Assembly: GCA_964196325.1 (NCBI GenBank)
Contig: CAXMST010000214.1
Coordinates: 1-11,825 of the forward strand
DNA from: CAXMST01 sp964196325
GTDB taxonomy: Bacteria; Actinomycetota; Thermoleophilia; Solirubrobacterales; 70-9
Reading direction: 5' to 3'
DNA length: 11,825 nucleotides
The first letter of the stretch is position 1; the number at the start of each line of letters is the position of its first letter. The notes under the pieces were generated by a model. That model was not told the DNA's origin and ran no database searches. It saw only the letters and a program-made list of their open reading frames with translations. This document shows positions 6,824 to 11,825 of the stretch, piece after piece. Position numbers and translations under genes: made by a program.

Positions 6824-8035
6824 ATGATGGAATCAACGACAAGCGCAACCCGTCTCCGGGGCTTCTCGGACGAGCGTGGCGTCGGCCTGCTCGAGCGCAG
6901 CGGCTTTCTGCGGACCGACCCCTATACGGCAGGCGCGGCCATCGCCCTGATCGTCACCAGCGTCATCATTCTCGCCCTTACGACCAAGGGCGATGTCGCC
7001 GGCAACCCCTACTTCTATGTGATCCGGCAAAGCATCTACGGGGTGATCGGCATCGCCCTGATGCTGGCCTTGACCCGTGTCGACTACTCGCGCTTCCGCG
7101 AGCTGCGGGTCGGGATCTACGCCGCGATGATCGGCTCGATCCTGCTGGTGCTCTTGGTCGGCACCGCCGCGAACGGCTCCAGCCGTTGGATCGTTCTGCC
7201 CTTCTTTACTTTCCAGCCGTCCGAGCTCGGCAAGCTATTGCTGATCGTTGCTCTGGCCGGCTTTGTCATTGACCGGGCCCGCCGGCAGTCGGAGGCGCAG
7301 AGAACCGCGCGTCTGTTGCTGCTGGGATTCGTGCCCGCACTACTCGTACTCCTTCAGCCCGATCTGGGCACCGCATTGGTCTACGGCGCCGTTACGCTCG
7401 CCGTACTGTTCGCTGGCGGGATCAGCTGGACGCACTTCGCTGCGCTCGGCGGTCTTGCGATGGTGGCAGTGGCCATGGTGCTCGTTTTGGCGCCCGCGGT
7501 GGGCGCCCCGGTGCTCGAGGGCTATCAGCAGGAGAGGCTCACCTCGTTCCTCAACCCGAGCGACGATCCGAGCGACTCCAGCTACCAAACCAATCAGGCA
7601 TTGATCGCGATCGGGTCCGGCGGTAAGACCGGCCTCGGCGACAATGCCGCGCAGGCGCGCGCCGGGTTTTTACCCGAGGGCCGCACGGACTTCGTCTTCG
7701 CCGTCACGGCGGAGCGTTGGGGTTTCGTCGGCGCCGCGTTCCTGCTGTCCCTCTACGCCCTGCTGATTTGGCGGGCGCTGCGGATTGCGACACTCTCGAA
7801 GAACTTGTTCGGCAGCATGATCGCGGCGGGAATCGCCGCGATGCTGCTCTTCCAGGTTTTCGTCAACGTGGGGATGAACGTCGGCGTGATGCCGGTAACG
7901 GGCATCCCTCTACCGTTGATGAGCTATGGCGGAACGTCGGTGCTGGTCACCTTCATGGCGATCGGCCTGCTTCAGAGCGTCTATGTCCAATCGCAGCTTG
8001 CCTCATCGAGCAGGGTCCGAACCCAAGCTCTGTGA
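6824..8035 (+). CDS. rodA: SEDS peptidoglycan glycosyltransferase RodA
   Basis: RodA polymerises lipid II into glycan strands in complex with PBP2. The 403-residue product has about ten transmembrane helices after a 36-residue cytoplasmic head. SEDS marks are clear: NGSSRWIVLPFFTFQPSELGK (117-137, broken here by no gap), LQPDLGTALVY (177-187), and FLPEGRTDFVFAVTAERWG (282-300), which holds Asp289, matching the catalytic aspartate of this family. FQVFVNVGMNVGVMPVTG (343-360) and LPLMSYGGTS (363-372) complete the signature. The next gene of the family partner, mrdA, lies directly upstream, so this is RodA rather than FtsW. Start ATG 6824 is followed at once by a second ATG (6827); the Shine-Dalgarno is weak. 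It lies 14 bases after the mrdA stop. Confidence 0.97.
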   Translation: MMESTTSATRLRGFSDERGVGLLERSGFLRTDPYTAGAAIALIVTSVIILALTTKGDVAGNPYFYVIRQSIYGVIGIALMLALTRVDYSRFRELRVGIYAAMIGSILLVLLVGTAANGSSRWIVLPFFTFQPSELGKLLLIVALAGFVIDRARRQSEAQRTARLLLLGFVPALLVLLQPDLGTALVYGAVTLAVLFAGGISWTHFAALGGLAMVAVAMVLVLAPAVGAPVLEGYQQERLTSFLNPSDDPSDSSYQTNQALIAIGSGGKTGLGDNAAQARAGFLPEGRTDFVFAVTAERWGFVGAAFLLSLYALLIWRALRIATLSKNLFGSMIAAGIAAMLLFQVFVNVGMNVGVMPVTGIPLPLMSYGGTSVLVTFMAIGLLQSVYVQSQLASSSRVRTQAL

Positions 8036-8040
8036 GGTGA
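8035..8040 (+). promoter_or_regulatory. Shine-Dalgarno for the RNase E/G gene overlapping the rodA stop
   Basis: AGGTGA begins on the last base of the rodA stop (TGA 8033-8035) and lies 6 bases before TTG 8047. It supports the TTG start and suggests that the ribosome finishing rodA can reinitiate on the RNase gene. Confidence 0.65.
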
Positions 8041-8046
8041 GCAACT

Positions 8047-9939
8047 TTGAAGAAAAAGATTCTCGTATCGGTTGATGCCGGGGAGACCCGCGTCGCCGTT
8101 CTCGAAGCAAAAGGCGAGCCGTCCCGAACCAAGAAGGACGACGCCCGCAAGGAAAATCCAGGCGACTGGCTGGTCGGTGAGCTCTACGTCGAGCGCAAGG
8201 GCTCGAAGTCGATGGTCGGCAACATCTACAAGGGGGTCGTCGACAACGTGCTGCCCGGGATGGAGGCGGCCTTCGTCGACATCGGGCTGGAGCGCAACGG
8301 CTTCCTGCACGTCGACGAGATCGTCACCCCCGACGGCAAGTCGGTGCCCCGCCGTGGGCGCGGCGAGGGTCGTCGGATCGACGAGCTGATCAAGCGTGGT
8401 CAGGAGATCGTCGTGCAGGCGGTCAAGGACCCGCTGAAGACGAAGGGCGCGCGCCTGACCATGCAGCTCTCGATCGCCGGTCGCTACCTGGTCTACATGC
8501 CCCAGGGCGGCGGCATTGGGGTCTCCCGGCGGATGCCCGACGGCGAGCGCAGCAAGCGGCGTAAGGCGCTGGAGAAGCTCTATGACCCGCAGAAGGACAA
8601 GGGCGGCTACATCGTGCGAACCGCCGCTCAGGGCGCGACCAAGGAGGACTTCGCGCGCGAGATCAAGTACCTCGACAAGCTCCACCAGGTGCTTGCCCGC
8701 CGGGGCGAGGAGGCCGAGGCGCCGTCACTGGTCTTCCAGGAGGCGGATCTATCGATTCGGGTTCTGCGAGACGTGCTCGTCTCGGAGTTCGAGGGGGCCG
8801 AGATCGACGATCCGCAGCAGCATGACCGCGTGACCAAGTTCTTCCAGCGCACCGCGCCGGAACTGGTCGACTCCGTCGAGCTGCACCAGCGTGAGGAGCA
8901 TGTATTCCAGCGCTATGGGGCCGAGCAGGCGTTCCGCTCAACCCTCTCCCGGCGTGTCGATCTGCCTTCCGGCGGGTACTTGATGATCGACTACGCCGAG
9001 GCGCTGACGGTGATCGACATCAACACGGGCTCGTTCACCGGCAAGGGCAAGGGCAGGCTCGAGGAGACGATCACCAAGGTCAACGTCGAGGCCGCCGAGG
9101 AGACCGTCCGGCAGCTGCGCTTGCGCGATATCGGCGGGATCATCGTGATCGACTTCATCGATATGGCCAAGGCCCGCAACCGGGATCAGGTCCTCAAGAC
9201 CCTGCGTAAGGCCCTCGATGAGGACCGGACCAAGACCTATGTGGTCGAGGTATCGCCGCTCGGACTGGTCGAGATGACTCGTCAGAACGTGACCGAGGGT
9301 GTGCGCGAGATCCTCACCACGACCTGTCCGACCTGTGACGGTGAGGGCGTGGTCGAGTCCGCGGAGACGGTCGCGATCGAGGTGCAGCGACGGATGCGCG
9401 ACCTGGTCAGGCGTGACCCTGAGCCCGCGGCGCACCTGGTCCGCGTCAATCCCAACGTCGCTCAGGAGCTGCTCAAAACCGACAGCGGCCTGCATGAGCT
9501 CGAGGAGGAAACCGGCAAGCACTTCCTCTTCGAGGGTGGGGAGGCCCTCCCGATCGGCACCTTCGAGGTGGCCGAGTCGGGGTCACGCGAGGCGATCGAG
9601 CGCCGGGCGCTTCCGTTCGCGCCCGGCGACGAGGTCCTCGTCTCGATCGAGGAGCCGCACATGTTCAACGCCGGCGACGCGATCGCCCGCCTCGACACGT
9701 TCGTGATCACGGTTACCGGCGCGGCGCCGCTGGTGGGCGAGCGCAAGCTGATCCGGATCGAGCAGATCGAGCGCTCGGCAGCAGTCGCTACCCTGGTCGA
9801 CGGCCCGCCCGCTGAGGGCGGCGAGCCTGACGGCGACGAAGACGGTCTAGAATCCGGCGCTCGAAGGCGTCGAGGCCGCAGGGGCGGCGCGCGCCGGTCC
9901 CCGGCTGGAAGCGGCACTGGATCCGGCGACGAGAGCTGA
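8047..9939 (+). CDS. rng: Ribonuclease E/G family endoribonuclease with C-terminal TRAM-like domain
   Basis: RNase E/G cuts single-stranded AU-rich RNA and starts mRNA decay and rRNA/tRNA maturation. In this 630-residue product, a first strand KKILVSVDAGETRVAVLE (3-20) is followed by a short lysine-rich insert, then an S1 domain (about 40-130, NIYKGVVDNVLPGMEAAFVD at 59-78), a 5'-sensor region, and the DNase I-like catalytic domain. Asp324 in VIDINTG and Asp369 in VIDFIDM match the two metal-binding aspartates of E. coli RNase E. The zinc-link CPTC (C427, C430) follows. Residues about 525-585 look like a TRAM RNA-binding domain. The tail is acidic, then arginine-rich (RRRRGRRGGARR, 606-617). 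TTG 8047 is chosen for its Shine-Dalgarno. In Actinobacteria such genes are called rne or rng; the long N-terminal half and missing scaffold are closer to RNase G length plus additions. Confidence 0.95.
   Translation: MKKKILVSVDAGETRVAVLEAKGEPSRTKKDDARKENPGDWLVGELYVERKGSKSMVGNIYKGVVDNVLPGMEAAFVDIGLERNGFLHVDEIVTPDGKSVPRRGRGEGRRIDELIKRGQEIVVQAVKDPLKTKGARLTMQLSIAGRYLVYMPQGGGIGVSRRMPDGERSKRRKALEKLYDPQKDKGGYIVRTAAQGATKEDFAREIKYLDKLHQVLARRGEEAEAPSLVFQEADLSIRVLRDVLVSEFEGAEIDDPQQHDRVTKFFQRTAPELVDSVELHQREEHVFQRYGAEQAFRSTLSRRVDLPSGGYLMIDYAEALTVIDINTGSFTGKGKGRLEETITKVNVEAAEETVRQLRLRDIGGIIVIDFIDMAKARNRDQVLKTLRKALDEDRTKTYVVEVSPLGLVEMTRQNVTEGVREILTTTCPTCDGEGVVESAETVAIEVQRRMRDLVRRDPEPAAHLVRVNPNVAQELLKTDSGLHELEEETGKHFLFEGGEALPIGTFEVAESGSREAIERRALPFAPGDEVLVSIEEPHMFNAGDAIARLDTFVITVTGAAPLVGERKLIRIEQIERSAAVATLVDGPPAEGGEPDGDEDGLESGARRRRGRRGGARRSPAGSGTGSGDES
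9827..9853 (+). promoter_or_regulatory. Candidate promoter for rplU-rpmA inside the RNase gene end
   Basis: CTGACG (9827-9832, 4 of 6 matches to TTGACA) and TAGAAT (9848-9853) are 15 bases apart, slightly short. The -10 box falls in the poorly constrained linker of the RNase tail and uses the Leu codon CTA followed by GAA, both infrequent in such high-GC genes. This would give rplU its own transcript with a leader of about 115 bases. Confidence 0.35.
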
Positions 9940-9943
9940 CCCG

Positions 9944-9957
9944 CGGCTGCAGAGCCG
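9944..9957 (+). repeat. Small hairpin in the rplU leader
   Basis: CGGCT and AGCCG form a perfect 5-bp stem with the loop GCAG in the 34-base gap between the RNase stop and rplU. It ends 5 bases before the rplU Shine-Dalgarno (AAGGA, 9963-9967). It might take part in translational control of rplU, but a stem this short is frequent by chance. Confidence 0.2.
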
Positions 9958-9973
9958 GCGAGAAGGAAACGGA

Positions 9974-10705
9974 ATGACTACCTACGCGATCATCGAGAGT
10001 GGCGGCAAGCAATACCGCGTCGAGGAGGGCCAGTCCCTGCTCGTCGACCGGCTGCATGAGGACGAGGGCGCGAAGGTCGCTCTGCGAGCGCTGATGCTGC
10101 GGACCGACGATGACATCGTGCTCGACTCGGGCGGGCTCGAGAAGGTCAAGGTCGAGGCCAAGGTCGCCGCCCACGAGCGCGGCGAGAAGATTCGCGTCTT
10201 CAAGTACAAGGCGAAGAAGGGCTACCGGCGTCGCGGCGGCCACCGCTCCGAGTTGACCCGGCTCGAGGTCACCGATCTCAAGCAACTGACTCGCAAGCCC
10301 GCCGCCAAGAAGACCGACGAGCCCGCCGCGAAGAAGGAGCCGGCCGCGGAGGCAGCGCCGGCCGAGCAGGCTCGGGCCGAGAAGCCCGCCACGAAGGCTC
10401 CGGCCGCGAAGCCCGCGGCCAAGGCACCGGCGGCCAAGGCAGCGGCGAAGCCGGCCGCCAAGCCCGCGGCCCCCAAGCCCGCGGCAAAGAAGCCGGCAGC
10501 CAAGAAGCCGGCGGCGAAGAAGCCGGCGGCAAAGAAACCAGCAGCGAAGAAGCCCACGGCAAAGAAGCCGGCGGCAAAGAAGCCGGCGGCAAAGAAGCCG
10601 GCGGCGAAGAAACCAGCAGCGAAGAAACCAGCAGCGAAGAAACCAGCGGCGAAGAAGCCCGCGGCGAAGAAGCCCGCGGCGAAGCCGACCGAGAAGGAGG
10701 GCTAG
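9974..10705 (+). CDS. rplU: 50S ribosomal protein L21 with histone H1-like lysine-alanine-proline tail
   Basis: Residues 1-105 are a normal bacterial L21, which binds 23S rRNA in the large subunit: YAIIESGGKQYRVEEGQ (4-20), VKVEAKVAAHERGEKIRVFKY (58-78), and KKKGYRRRGGHRSELTRLEV (80-99). Typical L21 stops near here. This one continues for about 138 residues made almost only of A, K and P. Residues 169-233 are 13 back-to-back pentapeptides PAAKK (one is PTAKK), preceded by less regular PAAK-type sequence and a short patch with E, Q and T. The tail resembles histone H1 and the mycobacterial HupB tail, so RNA or DNA binding outside the ribosome body is likely. Start ATG 9974 has AAGGA at 9963-9967. 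The last codons carry the Shine-Dalgarno of rpmA. Confidence 0.96.
   Translation: MTTYAIIESGGKQYRVEEGQSLLVDRLHEDEGAKVALRALMLRTDDDIVLDSGGLEKVKVEAKVAAHERGEKIRVFKYKAKKGYRRRGGHRSELTRLEVTDLKQLTRKPAAKKTDEPAAKKEPAAEAAPAEQARAEKPATKAPAAKPAAKAPAAKAAAKPAAKPAAPKPAAKKPAAKKPAAKKPAAKKPAAKKPTAKKPAAKKPAAKKPAAKKPAAKKPAAKKPAAKKPAAKKPAAKPTEKEG
10478..10672 (+). repeat. 13-copy 15-base tandem repeat in the rplU tail
   Basis: Thirteen 15-base units each encode PAAKK (the sixth PTAKK), followed by one partial unit ending in CCG. The units differ at synonymous sites. The version beginning CCA GCA GCG occurs in units 5, 10 and 11, twice in tandem, which suggests duplication of units by slippage. Only one of 65 encoded residues departs from the consensus. 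Confidence 0.93.
10694..10700 (+). promoter_or_regulatory. Strong Shine-Dalgarno for rpmA formed by the last rplU codons
   Basis: AAGGAGG is encoded by the terminal Lys-Glu-Gly codons of L21 and lies 9 bases before ATG 10710. The rplU stop (10703-10705) sits between them, so L21 and L27 are probably translationally coupled, which fits their equal need in the 50S subunit. Confidence 0.75.
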
Positions 10706-10709
10706 AGAT

Positions 10710-10961
10710 ATGGCTCACAAGAAAGGGCTTGGCTCGAGCCGCAACGGGCGGGACTCCAAACCGAAGTTCCTTGGGGTCAAGGTCTTCGCCGGCCAGACCG
10801 TGAGCGGCGGCGAGATCATCGTGCGCCAGCGCGGAACCCGCTTCTACCCTGGAGATGGCACCGGCATCGGCCGCGACCACACGATCTTTGCGAAGCGTGC
10901 AGGCACCGTCGAGTTCAAGACAGGCCGCAAAGGCCGCACCGTCTCGATCGCCGGCGAGTAG
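10710..10961 (+). CDS. rpmA: 50S ribosomal protein L27
   Basis: L27 lies at the peptidyl-transferase centre, where its N-terminus contacts tRNA. The 83-residue product begins MAHKKGLGSSRNGRDS, with no N-terminal extension of the kind that Firmicutes cleave off. The conserved core KFLGVKVFAGQTVSGGEIIVR (19-39), RGTRFYPGDGTGIGRDHTIFA (41-61) and the closing FKTGRKGRTVS are all present. It begins 4 bases after the rplU stop. Confidence 0.98.
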   Translation: MAHKKGLGSSRNGRDSKPKFLGVKVFAGQTVSGGEIIVRQRGTRFYPGDGTGIGRDHTIFAKRAGTVEFKTGRKGRTVSIAGE

Positions 10962-10980
10962 CGCCCGGGCCGAGGCCCAA

Positions 10981-11001
10981 GGCCCCCGGTGACCCGGGGC
11001 C
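10981..11001 (+). terminator. GC-rich hairpin after rpmA
   Basis: GGCCCC (10981-10986) pairs with GGGGCC (10996-11001); inside, a C-C mismatch is followed by GG/CC and a TGA loop. It starts 19 bases after the rpmA stop. No T-run follows, as is common for actinobacterial hairpin terminators, so it may end or weaken the rplU-rpmA transcript before obg, or only protect its 3' end. Confidence 0.45.
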
Positions 11002-11028
11002 TGCCGTCGGACGCCCAACCCGCGATTG

Positions 11029-11071
11029 GTGGAGTCGGTTTCGTGGCCCATGCGCACTTTAGGCACTCCAC
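11029..11071. repeat. 7-bp inverted repeat in the rpmA-obg gap
   Basis: GTGGAGT (11029-11035) and ACTCCAC (11065-11071) are exact reverse complements 29 bases apart. With a two-base bulge the stem grows to 10 pairs, as TTGG (11026-11029) can pair with CCAA (11073-11076). It lies 70 bases before the obg start and may be a leader RNA structure or an operator. I recognise no known element. Confidence 0.35.
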
Positions 11072-11141
11072 GCCAACCCGGGCCGGCGCCGGGGCGCCGA
11101 CCGGGGCTGGGCGGCAGGGGTGAGCCTGCGATCCTGAGAAC

Positions 11142-11825
11142 GTGTTTCAGGATCGGGCGAGAATCTATATCGGGGGCGGCGCCGGCGGCAACGGGGCGGT
11201 CAGCTTCCGCCGTGAGGCGCATGTGCCCCGCGGTGGGCCCGACGGCGGCGACGGCGGCCGCGGCGGCGACGTCGTCGTGGTGGCGAGTGGCTCGCGGAGG
11301 GATCTGGCGTCGATGCGGATCGCGCGCCACTACCGGGCGGGTCGTGGCGGCCACGGACATGGCAAGACCCAGACGGGGGCCCGCGGCGAAGACCTGACCG
11401 TGGCGGTGCCCCCCGGGACCACGATCGAGGGCCTCGAGGGCGAGCGTTTCGACCTGCGAGCAGACGGTCAGCAGGCGCTGGTCGCCGCGGGCGGTCTCGG
11501 CGGCCGCGGCAACAAGCGCTTTACGAACTCCACTCAGCAGGCGCCGCGCTTCGCCGAGCGTGGTCTCGCGGGGTCGTCGGGCTGGGTCGAGCTGCATCTG
11601 AAGCTGCTAGCCGACGCCGGCCTGGTCGGGCTCCCGAACGCGGGGAAGTCGACGATGCTGCGGCGCATCTCGGCGGCCAGACCGCGTGTGGGCGCATATC
11701 CTTTTACGACCCTGGTGCCCGCTCTCGGCGTGGTCGAGAGGGACGACCGCCGCTTCGTGGTGGCGGACATTCCGGGTCTGGTGGACGGCGCCAGCGAGGG
11801 CGCTGGGCTCGGCGATCAATTCCTC
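11142..11825 (+). CDS. obg: Obg-family GTPase, N-terminal 228 residues (partial at window edge)
   Basis: Obg is an essential GTPase of 50S assembly and stress signalling. The visible part holds the whole glycine-rich Obg fold (about 1-157): IYIGGGAGGNGAVSFRRE (8-25), VPRGGPDGGDGGRGGDV (28-44) and a RGGHGHGKT stretch (68-76). The G domain then begins with G1 GLPNAGKST (163-171), the YPFTT of switch I (186-190), and G3 DIPG (209-212). GLGDQFL (222-228) replaces the usual His with Asp225. GTG 11142 must be the start: an in-frame TGA at 11121-11123 lies just upstream and no other start codon lies between. The Shine-Dalgarno is weak. The frame is open to the last base; the rest of the G domain and any C-terminal domain lie outside. 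Confidence 0.97.
   Translation, partial: MFQDRARIYIGGGAGGNGAVSFRREAHVPRGGPDGGDGGRGGDVVVVASGSRRDLASMRIARHYRAGRGGHGHGKTQTGARGEDLTVAVPPGTTIEGLEGERFDLRADGQQALVAAGGLGGRGNKRFTNSTQQAPRFAERGLAGSSGWVELHLKLLADAGLVGLPNAGKSTMLRRISAARPRVGAYPFTTLVPALGVVERDDRRFVVADIPGLVDGASEGAGLGDQFL

Noticed and set aside
11026..11076. tRNA-like acceptor stem (7 bp) in the rpmA-obg gap
   Set aside because: Only 29 bases lie between the stem arms, too few for D, anticodon and T arms, and no T-loop sequence is present.
11026..11397. Plus-strand ORF of 123 codons in the rpmA-obg gap and obg start
   Set aside because: It is in a different frame from obg, which is recognisable from residue 1, and its composition is only A/R/G/P.
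10278..11597. Minus-strand ORF of 439 codons opposite rplU tail, rpmA and obg
   Set aside because: The serine/proline repeats are the antisense reading of the PAAKK codons, and it spans three known genes.

Overview
The window is high-GC DNA with a housekeeping gene order typical of Actinobacteria: folC end, ndk, maf, mreB-mreC-mreD, PBP2 (mrdA), rodA, RNase E/G, rplU, rpmA, obg start. All genes lie on the + strand. From memory, Streptomyces has a closely similar folC-ndk-mreBCD-PBP2-SEDS-RNase-rplU-rpmA-obg string. Having maf between ndk and mreB, together with a membrane zinc-ribbon protein and an L21 with a histone H1-like tail, suggests a deep-branching actinobacterium such as a member of the Thermoleophilia/Solirubrobacterales. 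That placement is an inference, because no rRNA gene is present.

Layout. Positions 1-156 hold the end of a probable folC. A 39-residue membrane microprotein overlaps that end (120-239). At 335-1147 lies a two-helix membrane protein with a double zinc ribbon and a long disordered basic tail. ndk (1168-1581) and maf (1586-2176) follow almost without gaps. A 234-base untranslated region (2177-2410) holds a perfect 7-bp inverted repeat, a promoter-like box and a perfect GC hairpin. After it comes the rod-shape operon mreB, mreC, mreD, mrdA, rodA (2411-8035), where most genes abut or overlap by a few bases. An RNase E/G (8047-9939) is coupled to rodA. Then come rplU (9974-10705) and rpmA (10710-10961), a 180-base structured gap, and the first 228 codons of obg (11142 to the window edge).

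How the genes work together. MreB filaments with MreC and MreD position the SEDS glycosyltransferase RodA and its transpeptidase partner PBP2 for lateral-wall synthesis, so this is a complete elongasome operon and the organism is probably rod-shaped. Maf proteins have been linked to septum control and pyrophosphatase activity, and Ndk balances NTP pools. RNase E/G, L21, L27 and Obg form the RNA-decay and 50S-assembly half of the window.

Five starts are non-ATG (GTG for maf, mrdA and obg; TTG for mreD and rng). The last four are reassigned here on Shine-Dalgarno position, coupling or an upstream in-frame stop. Most of the window is conventional. The unusual parts are the microprotein and zinc-ribbon pair between folC and ndk, the mreB leader, a TRAM-like C-terminal domain on the RNase E/G, and the tandem-repeat tail on L21. 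No mobile elements, CRISPR arrays, tRNAs or rRNAs were seen.
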